From NCBI GenBank assembly GCA_000473305.1, contig CP006772.1, positions 2,108,001-2,172,000 of the forward strand: 64,000 bases of DNA, written 5' to 3'. This document shows positions 27,826 through 36,777 of this stretch, piece by piece. The notes under the pieces are model-generated. The model was not told where the DNA came from. It ran no database searches and was given only the letters and a program-made list of their open reading frames with translations. A program made the translations under genes and the position numbers. This stretch comes from Bacteroidales bacterium CF (lineage in GTDB: Bacteria; Bacteroidota; Bacteroidia; Bacteroidales; UBA932). How positions within the stretch are numbered: the first letter of the stretch is position 1; every line of letters begins with the position of its first letter.

Positions 27826-28740
27826 ATGAACTGGACAAAAGCTAATATTCCAAACTTGGAGAAAAAAATTGCAGTAATAACCGGAGGGTCAAGCGGAATA
27901 GGGTTTGAGGCCGCAAAGGGACTTGCCTCGAAGGGTGCGAAAGTGATTCTTGCCGTCAGAAATCTTGATAAAGGTGAAATTGCACGAAAAAGAATAATTG
28001 AGGAGTTCCCTCTTGCTGATGTAGAACTGATTCACCTTGATTTGAGTGATCTTAGCAGCATAAAAGAGTTTGCAGACAAATTTCCGGAGAAATACACACA
28101 TCTTGACCTGTTGATAAATAACGCCGGGGTTATGACTCCCCCTCATAGATTTACAAAAGACGGCTTTGAGCTGCAGTTCGGCACAAACCACCTGGGTCAT
28201 TTTGCACTCACCGGTCAAATTCTTCCTGCCCTTCTGGCGACTCCCGGTTCAAGAGTTGTAACTATAAGTAGTATTGCCACACGAAGTGCTGAGATACACT
28301 TCGATAACCTTGACGGCAAAAAAAGGTATAGCCGGTTTAAATATTACAGGCAAAGTAAATTAGCCAATCTTCTCTTTGCCGTTGAGCTTAACAACAGACT
28401 CAAAAAAGCAGGCGCTTCAACCATAAGTCTTGCCTGTCATCCCGGCGTAACCGTGACCAACCTCGCCTCAATGGGGTCTGGCAAGAAAAGCGGATTTATA
28501 GTAAGAATGATTTTCAAGATGGTCGGTCAGCCTACCGAGATGGGAGCTCTCCCTACCCTTTTTGCTGCAACCGAACCATCCCTGAAGGGAGGTGAGTATA
28601 TCGGACCTGATGGAAAGTTGAATAAAAAAGGCTATCCGGTTATAAGTGACGAGGTCAATACACTTTTCAAGGAAGATGTCGCACAAAGATTATGGGATCT
28701 CTCTGAAAAGCTCACAGGAATTAATTTTGTGTGGCACTGA
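27826..28740 (+). CDS. SDR-family oxidoreductase in the arsenic island
   Basis: 304 aa NAD(P)-dependent short-chain dehydrogenase of the retinol-dehydrogenase-like group. Rossmann motif TGGSSGIGFEAA, NNAG at LLINNAGV, catalytic Ser in ISSIATRS; the catalytic Tyr-xxx-Lys is YRQSK. Substrate unknown. It is last in the arsenic island and separated from acr3 by B3, so involvement in arsenic metabolism is only positional. Its C-terminus Trp-His-stop is encoded by the left arm of repeat B4, as in arsM. Confidence 0.9.
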   Translation: MNWTKANIPNLEKKIAVITGGSSGIGFEAAKGLASKGAKVILAVRNLDKGEIARKRIIEEFPLADVELIHLDLSDLSSIKEFADKFPEKYTHLDLLINNAGVMTPPHRFTKDGFELQFGTNHLGHFALTGQILPALLATPGSRVVTISSIATRSAEIHFDNLDGKKRYSRFKYYRQSKLANLLFAVELNNRLKKAGASTISLACHPGVTVTNLASMGSGKKSGFIVRMIFKMVGQPTEMGALPTLFAATEPSLKGGEYIGPDGKLNKKGYPVISDEVNTLFKEDVAQRLWDLSEKLTGINFVWH

Positions 28741-28850
28741 TTTTTCTAAGTGATTGACTTACTAATATATAAATTAAGTTGAAATTCTGCCTATTACAAC
28801 CCTAAAAATTCTACTGCTAATAATGAGGCACTTAGAAAAATCAGTGCCAC
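28731..28850. repeat. repeat family B, copy B4
   Basis: Perfect 22-bp arms GTGGCACTGATTTTTCTAAG plus TG / complement. The inner TAAGTG pairs with CACTTA, a compensated difference from other copies. The left arm carries the SDR gene's stop codon. Confidence 0.9.
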
Positions 28851-28905
28851 TAATATCTCTTTGTTTTTTAGTGAAAATATAAGAATCGGTAATTTATTCT
28901 CTGAT

Positions 28906-29016
28906 GCCGCTCATAAGTTAGTGTAGAAATAACAAATCAGGGCATTCAGCCGGAGGGAGTTTACGACTGAGGATGGACAGCCCTGAGACGTTATTTCTAC
29001 ACAGTATAAAAGCGGC
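28906..29016. repeat. short family-A palindrome, copy A5
   Basis: 111-nt dyad with outer GCCGCT/AGCGGC, middle GTGTAGAAATAAC / GTTATTTCTACAC (13 of 13), inner CAGGGC/GCCCTG. Read on the minus strand it contains TCAGGGCTGTCCATCCTCAG as in copy A4, so it is a short inverted relative lacking the family-A centre. Confidence 0.75.
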
Positions 29017-29071
29017 TGCTGAGACAAATCGGTGTGAGTCTATTTCGCAATAATAATTTCTTTTTCAGCGT

Positions 29072-29153
29072 GTTGCACTAATTTTTCTAATTGTTTGATA
29101 TAAGGCATCTTACGAAATGTTGTATTTCAGGTAATTAGAAAAATCAGTGCCAC
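29072..29153. repeat. repeat family B, copy B5
   Basis: Left arm GTTGCACTAATTTTTCTAAT has two mismatches to the right arm, AATTAGAAAAATCAGTGCCA plus C. 40-nt interior. Upstream of the DUF486 gene. Confidence 0.8.
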
Positions 29154-29165
29154 TAAAAAATTTCA

Positions 29166-29173
29166 TACATTTG
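29166..29173 (+). promoter_or_regulatory. candidate -7 element for the DUF486 gene
   Basis: TACATTTG matches TAnnTTTG, 21 nt upstream of the start codon. Confidence 0.5.
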
Positions 29174-29193
29174 CGGCTTGAAAATTCTTAATT

Positions 29194-29565
29194 ATGAACA
29201 GGGGACTCTTGAGTATATTGCTGCTTGTAGTATCTAACAGCTTCATGACACTTGCATGGTACGGCCATCTTAAATTCAACATCGCAAGCAAGTGGGGAAG
29301 GTGGGGGCTTTTCGGTGTTATTGTAATAAGTTGGGGGATAGCACTTTTTGAATATTGCTTTCAAGTCCCCGCGAACCGAATCGGGTATAAAGAGTTCGGA
29401 GGCCCGTTCACCCTCATGCAACTAAAAGTGATACAGGAAGTCATAACGCTCACAGTATTTGTGGCATTTTCATTAATTTTTTTCAAGCAGGAGAGTTTCC
29501 GGTTGAATCATTTTATAGCATTCATATTCCTCGTGCTCGCAGTCTTCTTTATCTTCAAGGATTAA
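29194..29565 (+). CDS. DUF486 (DMT-related) small membrane protein
   Basis: 123 aa with four membrane helices. Recognisable DUF486 features are MTLAWYGHLKF near the N-terminus, ISWGIALFEYCFQVPANRIGY in the middle and a closing VTLTVF-like helix pair. The family is related to half-size drug/metabolite transporters and probably works as a dimer; substrate unknown. Ends 4 nt into the convergent gene at 29562. Confidence 0.88.
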   Translation: MNRGLLSILLLVVSNSFMTLAWYGHLKFNIASKWGRWGLFGVIVISWGIALFEYCFQVPANRIGYKEFGGPFTLMQLKVIQEVITLTVFVAFSLIFFKQESFRLNHFIAFIFLVLAVFFIFKD

Positions 29566-30041
29566 AGCAACTCCGCAACAATAACGGTGTAGTTCTTTCC
29601 GTACTTTTTGGCGCACTTAGGACACGTTGTGTACCACATATACATCTTTCCTGTCTCCCTGCCCATAGCCTTAACCCTTTGGGCATAATCGCGACACCAG
29701 GAGTCAGTATTTCTGAAGTCTCCCTCATAGACTTTGCAATAGAACTTTCCGGTGATCCTTACATTTTTCAATCCCGGAACATCTTTATCAACCGCAAGAA
29801 GAATATCCATATTCCATCTGGAAGTATGATCCGACAGACATAAATTATCAAATTCACATCCCGCCTCGCCGGCCGCTTTAATAAGTTTGGTAATGACAGG
29901 ACCGAAATTGAGAGGCATATAAAAGAGAGTGCGCACACTGGATTTCACAAAAATCTTATCATGCCACTCAACCATTTTGTCGTCCCACGGTTCAGGATCG
30001 AACGGTGGACAACACTCATAACTTTGCTTGTTCGTTTCCAT
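29562..30041 (-). CDS. conserved hypothetical with C-terminal CxxC
   Basis: 159 aa soluble protein. I recognise a conserved Bacteroidales-type sequence sometimes labelled 'hydrolase' but no catalytic motif. The N-terminal CCPPFDPEPWDDK and C-terminal TTCPKCAKKYGKNY suggest metal or zinc binding. It is 12 nt upstream of the HAD phosphatase gene on the same strand order, so the two may be cotranscribed. Confidence 0.7.
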   Translation of the reverse strand: METNKQSYECCPPFDPEPWDDKMVEWHDKIFVKSSVRTLFYMPLNFGPVITKLIKAAGEAGCEFDNLCLSDHTSRWNMDILLAVDKDVPGLKNVRITGKFYCKVYEGDFRNTDSWCRDYAQRVKAMGRETGKMYMWYTTCPKCAKKYGKNYTVIVAELL

Positions 30042-30053
30042 GATTATATTGTA

Positions 30054-30857
30054 TTACGGGTTTACTTTGAGTTTTCCTTTTCTGACAATTGCCTTATCTT
30101 CTGATGAAAGACCCGATTTATAGTCATAAATGCCTTTTTCCCACTCACCATAAATCACATTTGGGATAACTATAAAACGACGACCCCACTCCTGTCGCAT
30201 ATCGACAGTAGCATCTCTCCTCTTCTGGTTATCTTTAACCTCAAAACAAGCTGCAAAATCATTCAGATTGTCGCCTAAAAGCATCACAATCTTATAATTC
30301 TCCGCAACCTTTTCTCTTCTAGGCTCCTTAGTTGAACCATCAGCCAAGAACAGCATGTGCTCCTCGTCAGCAAAAGGAAAGTTTAAATTCTTAAGATTTT
30401 TGACTGTTCCGGGAATATCACGGGGAGTTCTGTTACTTATATAAAAAACAGTCACACCCTTAGATTCAGCCCAACGCAAAAAATCAACAGCACCCGGAAT
30501 CGCGGTTGCTGAGGCTTCATCTATCCAGGCAGTCCAATCCTTGAAATTATAGGATTTACCCTCGGCAATGTTTCTCGCTTCAGAATAACTGTTATCAAGC
30601 ACAGTCTCATCAATATCAGTAACGATAGCCAGCTTTTCGCAGCACTCTTTATCTTGCAGTTCCTTTTCAAGATTCGATTGCGCCACATTGAAAGCCTGAT
30701 AGCACAATGCCATATACTCCGGAGACAGTTGATGCCAAAGAACCGGATATACCCGGAGGTCCTCTCCGGTTGAAACTTTTATGGATCCAGCTTCCTGGGC
30801 AAAAGAGTTAAGCGATATAAAAATAAATGTGAGAAGTATTACTTTTTTCAGAATCAT
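30054..30857 (-). CDS. secreted HAD acid phosphatase, 5'-nucleotidase e(P4)-like
   Basis: 267 aa class B/C-type acid phosphatase. HAD motif I is VTDIDETVLDNS, motif II lies at VFYISNRTPRD, and motif III-IV near MLLGDNLNDFA. I chose the ATG at 30857 because it gives a proper signal peptide (MILKKVILLTFIFISLNSFA-QE); there is no lipobox Cys, unlike H. influenzae e(P4). It would dephosphorylate nucleotides in the periplasm, which fits the nucleic-acid scavenging operon 1.3 kb away. Confidence 0.88.
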   Translation of the reverse strand: MILKKVILLTFIFISLNSFAQEAGSIKVSTGEDLRVYPVLWHQLSPEYMALCYQAFNVAQSNLEKELQDKECCEKLAIVTDIDETVLDNSYSEARNIAEGKSYNFKDWTAWIDEASATAIPGAVDFLRWAESKGVTVFYISNRTPRDIPGTVKNLKNLNFPFADEEHMLFLADGSTKEPRREKVAENYKIVMLLGDNLNDFAACFEVKDNQKRRDATVDMRQEWGRRFIVIPNVIYGEWEKGIYDYKSGLSSEDKAIVRKGKLKVNP

Positions 30858-30926
30858 GATACAAACATCTATAATGATTGCTAATGTAGTCATTTTTTCA
30901 ATCTTTCCATCTCATAAAAAAAAACA

Positions 30927-30934
30927 TACCTTTG
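30927..30934 (+). promoter_or_regulatory. candidate hydE -7 element
   Basis: TACCTTTG matches TAnnTTTG, 26 nt upstream of the hydE ATG. Confidence 0.55.
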
Positions 30935-30960
30935 CAGCCGGGAAGGAAAAAGATGAAACA

Positions 30961-32049
30961 ATGAACATTGACCGTATAGGACTGATTGCAGGTAAAAAAG
31001 AGATTAATTCTGAAGATCTACGATATCTGCTCACATTGTCCGGTGAGGACATGAAGAGATTATTCGAAATATCTGCAGCCATAAAAAAAGAGCATGTTGG
31101 TAATATTGTATATTACAGAGGATTGATAGAGTACTCCAACAGATGCTCAAAAAATTGCTACTATTGCGGCGTCAGGGCCGGAATGAAACAGCTTCACCGG
31201 TACAAACTATCTGATGAAGAGGTTATCGAAGCTGCAAAGTTTGCCTGGCAAAAGAGATATGCCAGCATAGTAATACAGGGTGGGGAACGCGCCGACAGAG
31301 GTCAGGTTGCCAACATCTCCCGCTTATTACAGAAAATTCATCAAGAGACAAACAGTGAATTACACATAACCCTTTCCCTCGGAGAGCAGAGCGAAGAGAC
31401 ATTTCGCAGATGGAAAGAGAACGGAGCACACAGATATCTTCTCAGGATTGAGTCATCAAACGAGGAGCTGTACAGAAAGCTGCACCCTCAAGATGAACAC
31501 CACAGTTACGCCAAAAGGATCAAAGCGCTTGAATCTCTGAAAAAACTTGGTTACCAGGTTGGATCCGGAGTAATGATAGGCCTGCCATTCCAGACAATCG
31601 ACCATCTTGTCGAGGATCTGCTTTTCCTCAAAGAGTTCGATATAGACATGAATGGAATGGGCCCATATATAGAACACGAGGGCACTCCACTGTACAAATA
31701 CAGGCACCTTCTTATGAGCAAGGATGAGAGACTTGCAATGAGTCTGAAGATGGTGGCATCTCTCAGGATTCTCATGAAAGATGTAAACATAGCAGCCACA
31801 ACCGCCATGCAGACACTAGCCCCGGACGGCAGGGAGCAGGCACTTGCAGTCGGAGCAAACGTAGTGATGCCAAACCTTACACCTGTTAAATACCGCAAGG
31901 ATTATCAGTTATACGACGATAAGCCCTGCCTGGATGAGGAGGCGGAACAATGTGCATCATGTCTGGAAAACAGGATTCGCTCAATAGGAGACGAAGTCGG
32001 ATATGGACTGTGGGGCGATTCAAGACACTATACAAGTAAGAATTCCTGA
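30961..32049 (+). CDS. hydE: [FeFe]-hydrogenase maturase HydE, radical SAM
   Basis: 362 aa radical SAM enzyme. The cluster motif CxxxCxxC is CSKNCYYC, followed by IVIQGGERAD, YLLRIESSNEELYRKLHP and GSGVMIGLPFQT, all typical of HydE. It takes part in making the organometallic H-cluster of [FeFe]-hydrogenase with HydF and HydG. Start set at the ATG at 30961; upstream reading would overlap the divergent phosphatase gene. No hydF, hydG or hydrogenase gene is within the window. Confidence 0.92.
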   Translation: MNIDRIGLIAGKKEINSEDLRYLLTLSGEDMKRLFEISAAIKKEHVGNIVYYRGLIEYSNRCSKNCYYCGVRAGMKQLHRYKLSDEEVIEAAKFAWQKRYASIVIQGGERADRGQVANISRLLQKIHQETNSELHITLSLGEQSEETFRRWKENGAHRYLLRIESSNEELYRKLHPQDEHHSYAKRIKALESLKKLGYQVGSGVMIGLPFQTIDHLVEDLLFLKEFDIDMNGMGPYIEHEGTPLYKYRHLLMSKDERLAMSLKMVASLRILMKDVNIAATTAMQTLAPDGREQALAVGANVVMPNLTPVKYRKDYQLYDDKPCLDEEAEQCASCLENRIRSIGDEVGYGLWGDSRHYTSKNS

Positions 32050-32081
32050 ACATCTGAATTTAAAGTGTACGATGACATAAT

Positions 32082-32111
32082 AAAACGCCCTGATTAATTC
32101 CGGGCGTTTAT
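32082..32111. terminator. bidirectional terminator
   Basis: Stem AAACGCCC / GGGCGTTT with an 11-nt loop between the convergent hydE and DUF5689 genes. Confidence 0.85.
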
Positions 32112-32168
32112 TATATAGCTATCACATCAAAGGGAGCAATTCTTAAGAATACTCCGCTTAAATTCAAC

Positions 32169-32963
32169 TTACTTCACAACAACTCCGTCAAGTGAGTTTA
32201 GCACGAGCTGATAGGTTGTGTTATACTTGGTAAGTATGCCTGTCACATCGGCAATTGTGTTCAATGAAGGTGCAGGTTCAGAAGCAAATTTGGCATAGCC
32301 GCTGGTGCGTACCAGAACACTTTTAGTTCCGATCTGGAAAGTATGCTCTCCATAGACAGCTTCAACAGTACCCGAAGCCTTCTGTGCCCAGGTTGCCATA
32401 TTACGCTTGATTAACTTTGCATTTTTTAGTGTCACCAGTGTTCCGAGCCTGCTGTCTGTAATCTGGCTTTGGTCTGTAATCTCCAAAGGTGTGACTTTCG
32501 GTCCAAGAGAGCCTCTGAAGATAGTCTCATTTATCCTGAGATCTGTGTCGATATAGCCATTCTCATATTTTGACTCAAGAGATCTCTCACCCAAACTTAC
32601 CATGCCTCCGTAGCTGCCGAGGGTAAGATGCCTTGCCTTTACAACTATTGTCTGACCCTCTTTGTAATAGCTCTGGAGATTGGTCTTACCTATCTTTATC
32701 TCAATTCCGCCTGTCTCATCCTGAATAAAGAATGTGCGGTAGAAATTACCTTCAGCATCAGAACTTACAACCTTGCCAGAGACAATTACATTCTCCAATA
32801 CCTCAGTAGAACCGCCTATACGCATTGCCTTCAACTGTGCTATTGTATGTGTGGGCTCCATGTTGACAGGAACAAACTCATCCGGCTCGTCGAATGTTTT
32901 TGTGCATGAAGCAGAAAACAGAGTGAGAGCCGCTATCAATATTATATTATATATTTTTTTCAT
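32169..32963 (-). CDS. DUF5689 lipoprotein, end of nucleic-acid scavenging operon
   Basis: 264 aa. Lipobox LFSASC (Cys20). Residues 40-260 are a DUF5689/OB-like beta domain: VIVSGKVVSSDAEGNFYRTFFIQDETGGIEI, then TDSRLGTLVTLKNAKL. Such domains occur in surface lipoproteins of Bacteroidota, often beside TonB receptors and nucleases, and may bind nucleic acids. It starts 25 nt after the receptor gene and is probably an outer-surface partner of it. Confidence 0.85.
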   Translation of the reverse strand: MKKIYNIILIAALTLFSASCTKTFDEPDEFVPVNMEPTHTIAQLKAMRIGGSTEVLENVIVSGKVVSSDAEGNFYRTFFIQDETGGIEIKIGKTNLQSYYKEGQTIVVKARHLTLGSYGGMVSLGERSLESKYENGYIDTDLRINETIFRGSLGPKVTPLEITDQSQITDSRLGTLVTLKNAKLIKRNMATWAQKASGTVEAVYGEHTFQIGTKSVLVRTSGYAKFASEPAPSLNTIADVTGILTKYNTTYQLVLNSLDGVVVK

Positions 32964-32988
32964 ATTCTTTCTGTTTTAAAATGTTCTA

Positions 32989-35703
32989 TCAGAAACGGAA
33001 ATACAGGTTAAGATAGTATGTAGTTCCAAACATATAGAAATACTTTGAATCAAATCTGCTGTAATTCAAGATGGTTCCATTTGAATCCTCGTTCGCTTTG
33101 AGTCTCATCTGCTCATAACCGCCGGTTTTGATGCTCTGGTTGTTCAGTATGTTCTTAATCTCAAGGCTGAAGCCTATATTATAACTTCCTATATACCAAC
33201 TCTTACCGATGTTAGCATTCAGCACTGCAGCACCTTTGAACTTCTCCTGGCGGCGCATAGCTGCGCTCTCCTCAGCAGAGAGACCAACCTGTGCAAAGTC
33301 TGTCCTGTATACCGGATTCATATCCAGGTACATTTGATCGTAGTAAGACATATCCACGCCTGCATAGATACTGTTCGGCGACTTGTAGTCAAGTCCTACA
33401 TTGAGTGCAGTCTGTGGAGATGAAGGTATCTTATAGTCTTCCCAATATACCCTCTCATTCTGAAGAATAACCTCATTGCTGTTATCCACTGTCTGAGTTA
33501 CATAAGGATTAGATGAATAGACATACTTCCCGTAGCTGAAAGCAGCCTCAGCAGAAAGGCCTGTGGCAACTGGAACAGATAAGCCCAATTCAACGCCTGC
33601 ATTCACCTGGTCAATTCCTGTCATTGAGAAGTTTGAGAAGCTTCTGCTGATATCATCATAAAAACTTATAAGATTTGTCTGGTCCTTGATTGTTGTGTAG
33701 AACCCTGTCAATCTGAGTTTCACACCCTGAAGTCTCAAAGAGTAGTTGATGTCGGCACTCATGGTCTTCTCTGTTGTAAGGCCGTCCACAACACTGTTTC
33801 TTGTTCTTGGGGATACAAATGACTCCTGGAAGAAAGGTGCACTCTCTATATAAGCCACATTTGCGTAAATCCTGTGCATACCTCCGATGCTGTATGCCAA
33901 ACCGCCTTTTGCTGTATATGTAAAGAAATTCAACTTCTCTGAATTGCCGTAAGAGTTGTCAGGGAAGAGCCCTTTTCTGTATAGCCCCTCTCTCCAGAAT
34001 GTTGTATTTCCTGCCTCGCCAGCAAGATATGCCTCGAACCCGTGTTTACTGAATTTGTAAGAGAACCAACCTTTGTAATTCTGAACATGTGCCAGATAGC
34101 TGTAGCCGTATCTGTCACCTTTCTTCACCACCCTGTTCGGATGATTGAGGTCATTCTGAATAGCATCACCACTTGCAAAATCTCTCTCGGCAAATTTGTC
34201 TATGTCTATCCAGTGTTCGCCGCCCAAAAGGTCTTTTATTGTCTTGTAGTAGTCTGTCTTGTTAAATCTGAGTTCTGCACCAACATTCAGTTTACTAGCT
34301 GCTGAAAGGTTGATTGCTGCCTGTAGCTTTGCATTCAGATCCTGCTGGTCAGTGTGGCGCTCCTCAAGTATGTACTGAGATCTGCCATCCTCACTGTTCC
34401 TGTTCACATCATACATCTTGTCCCAGTTGATCTGGCGTATGTTCCAGTCGGTAAGCCACCCCTCTCTTATATATGATGCCTTGTAAGGATCATCTTCATA
34501 ATAGCTTGGAAGGTTTCTGTAATAATCCGGACGTGGATCCGGAGCATCATACCAGTCAAGTGCCGAGTAGCCGTTCTTTCCGAATCTGTACGAAACTGCA
34601 GCTTTAAGATTAATCTTGTCGTTAGGGGTAAAAGTATAGTTAAGAATTGCTACAGGCTCATGGTTCTTTCTAACCCTCGAGTTCCTGATCTTACCATCCT
34701 GGTATCCCCAGTTCGGATTGTAATAGTTGCTTCCTATCATGTCATACACCTCCTGAGTGGATGAACCCTGGGTTCCTCTCTCGGTAGGAGATCCGAACAA
34801 AGTCAGTGCAACTCTGTGTTTTTCGTTTAGCCTCTTCTCAACAGAAGCGAACCACGCAAATGCATTATAGTAAACACCGTTTACCCAGTCGTTGCCCCCC
34901 ATCCTTGTAGATGCGGAGAGGGCGTAAGACCAGCCGTTGTCCTTCTCTCCGGAAGCAATGGTTGCCATAAGCCTGAAACGGTACTGACCGCTTGCATTCA
35001 CTACGCTGAACCTGTTTCCCTTTCTCATCTGAGAAGCCGTGGCGTTGATATTGGTCGAGCCGTTAAACCCGCTTACACCGTAATCGGAAATATCCAGCCC
35101 GGTAGAGCTCTCCTGATTTCTTGTCGCCTCATTGAGACCTGTCCAGAGAGACCAGGGAGAGTAGCCTGTAAGTGCATCGTTAAAATAAAGGCCGTTTAGG
35201 TAAACCGCAGAGGTCTCCGACTCGTACCCTCTGTTTTTGAACCTTATATCGCTGAATTTATATCCGGCAATATTCTCATATACATCTTTAGAAGAGGTAA
35301 GGATTACCGGAATTGCCTGTGCATCGCTTGAAGATTCCGTGTCAAAATCAGCCATCATAGCAGCATCCTGGTTTTTGACCGTTACCGCAGCCACTAGCGT
35401 GATAAAATTGAGATCTTTCATATAGTTCTCAACTTTAACGTTAAGCCTTGCCGGCTGAAAGTCAGAAGCAGTAACAACGAGAGAGTAAGTTCCGAGTGGA
35501 ATGTCCGTAATCTGGAACTCTCCGGTCTCAGATGTAACGGCACTCATCTCCGTTCCTGCCATCAGCACAACCTTTGCACCTTTAACAGGCAAACGCCCCT
35601 CTCTGTTTACCACCTTTCCCTTGATGCCGTTTGACTGTGCATACATGCCGCATGCAAAGAGGAGCATCAAAGCTGTAAAAATAAAAGTAGCTCTTATTTT
35701 CAT
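32989..35703 (-). CDS. TonB-dependent outer-membrane receptor
   Basis: 904 aa. Signal peptide to MYA-QS, then a carboxypeptidase-D-like regulatory domain (KGKVVNREGRLPVKGAKVVL), a plug region (KDVYENIAGYKFSDIRFKNRGYES) and a long beta-barrel ending in Phe (YLNLYFRF). No SusD-like gene is adjacent, so this is not a standard polysaccharide locus. Neighbouring secreted nucleases suggest uptake of nucleotides or oligonucleotides. 5 nt after the EEP gene. Confidence 0.92.
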   Translation of the reverse strand: MKIRATFIFTALMLLFACGMYAQSNGIKGKVVNREGRLPVKGAKVVLMAGTEMSAVTSETGEFQITDIPLGTYSLVVTASDFQPARLNVKVENYMKDLNFITLVAAVTVKNQDAAMMADFDTESSSDAQAIPVILTSSKDVYENIAGYKFSDIRFKNRGYESETSAVYLNGLYFNDALTGYSPWSLWTGLNEATRNQESSTGLDISDYGVSGFNGSTNINATASQMRKGNRFSVVNASGQYRFRLMATIASGEKDNGWSYALSASTRMGGNDWVNGVYYNAFAWFASVEKRLNEKHRVALTLFGSPTERGTQGSSTQEVYDMIGSNYYNPNWGYQDGKIRNSRVRKNHEPVAILNYTFTPNDKINLKAAVSYRFGKNGYSALDWYDAPDPRPDYYRNLPSYYEDDPYKASYIREGWLTDWNIRQINWDKMYDVNRNSEDGRSQYILEERHTDQQDLNAKLQAAINLSAASKLNVGAELRFNKTDYYKTIKDLLGGEHWIDIDKFAERDFASGDAIQNDLNHPNRVVKKGDRYGYSYLAHVQNYKGWFSYKFSKHGFEAYLAGEAGNTTFWREGLYRKGLFPDNSYGNSEKLNFFTYTAKGGLAYSIGGMHRIYANVAYIESAPFFQESFVSPRTRNSVVDGLTTEKTMSADINYSLRLQGVKLRLTGFYTTIKDQTNLISFYDDISRSFSNFSMTGIDQVNAGVELGLSVPVATGLSAEAAFSYGKYVYSSNPYVTQTVDNSNEVILQNERVYWEDYKIPSSPQTALNVGLDYKSPNSIYAGVDMSYYDQMYLDMNPVYRTDFAQVGLSAEESAAMRRQEKFKGAAVLNANIGKSWYIGSYNIGFSLEIKNILNNQSIKTGGYEQMRLKANEDSNGTILNYSRFDSKYFYMFGTTYYLNLYFRF

Positions 35704-35708
35704 AATGA

Positions 35709-36767
35709 TTATTGTTTACTGAGTAAATATATGAATACAGGGAAATGGTCGCTGTAACCTCCCTGAAAATTGGTTCCTACAAATGTCCTCAAAGGATAAT
35801 TCTTATACTGGCCGCTCTGCTGTGTTAAAAAAGAGCGGTTGAAGATATTTCCCCAGAACTTGTTGTTGTCCGATTTAGCAAGGACAACCTTTTGTTTTGG
35901 GTTATTAATCAAATTATAGCTGACGGCAATATTGTCAAACAGATTCCATGAATCCTGGTACGCAAGAGAGCCGTAACCAGCCTTGAACATTGCATGGAAA
36001 GGATTGAACATATCTCCGGGATTCTTTGCCTCAGACATTTTGCCCTTTGCTCCCAGAACCTCATAAATACTTCTGTTCACAGGATCGTCATTCAAGTCAC
36101 CCATAAGAATAAAGCTTGCCTTAGGATCGATTTTTGACACCGAATCTATTGCATCTCTTGCCACCTTCGCCGCAGCGCACCGGAGAGGTTCTGAAGTCTG
36201 TTCTCCGCCTCGCCTGCTGGGCCAATGGCAAACAAAGAAATAGAATTTCTCTCCGTCAATTGTACCCCAGGTCATCAATATGTCTCTGGTCTTGAAATCA
36301 GGCCTTCCCTCCACCTTTACGCGCAGGGAGCTGCTGCCCTCATAATTGAAGACAGAGGGACGGTATATCAGAGCAACATCGACTCCTCTCACATCAGGAG
36401 AGTCATAGTGTACAATCTGATAATTCGCCTTGACAAGCTTAGGCAACGATACAATGTCTTCCAGAACATTTCTGTTTTCTAGTTCAGACATGCCTATCAC
36501 TGCCGGAAACGAACCTGTCGCCTGAGATAGCCTGTAAAAAACCTCCTCAATATTTGAGAGCTTCTTATAATACCTCTGGCTGCCCCATTGATAAGGGCCG
36601 GAAGGAGTGAACTCCTCGTCTACTACATTTGGTGTGTCTATTGTGTCAAACAGATTCTCAAGGTTGTAGAATGCAACCGGATATCTTCTCGGTTGAGAGG
36701 AGAGTGAGTTTATTGCAAAGAGCAGGATTGCCGTAGCAATGATTAATACTCTGGATAATCTGGCCAT
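35709..36767 (-). CDS. secreted endonuclease/exonuclease/phosphatase-family protein
   Basis: 352 aa. Signal peptide (VLIIATAILLFAINSLSS-QP) followed by an EEP fold: VAFYNLENLFD, VIGMSELENR (metal-binding Glu), FVCHWPSRRGGE, ILMGDLNDDP and the final SDHFPV His. Family members are phosphodiesterases acting on DNA, RNA or phosphate esters. Between the non-specific endonuclease (10 nt upstream) and the TonB receptor it probably shortens or dephosphorylates nucleic-acid fragments. Confidence 0.92.
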   Translation of the reverse strand: MARLSRVLIIATAILLFAINSLSSQPRRYPVAFYNLENLFDTIDTPNVVDEEFTPSGPYQWGSQRYYKKLSNIEEVFYRLSQATGSFPAVIGMSELENRNVLEDIVSLPKLVKANYQIVHYDSPDVRGVDVALIYRPSVFNYEGSSSLRVKVEGRPDFKTRDILMTWGTIDGEKFYFFVCHWPSRRGGEQTSEPLRCAAAKVARDAIDSVSKIDPKASFILMGDLNDDPVNRSIYEVLGAKGKMSEAKNPGDMFNPFHAMFKAGYGSLAYQDSWNLFDNIAVSYNLINNPKQKVVLAKSDNNKFWGNIFNRSFLTQQSGQYKNYPLRTFVGTNFQGGYSDHFPVFIYLLSKQ

Positions 36768-36777
36768 AAATAATTAG

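Noticed and set aside
26544-28850. Family-B elements as invertible promoters
   Set aside because: Interiors hold no convincing TTG-N19-TAnnTTTG promoter, so phase variation is not supported; kept only as something long reads can test.
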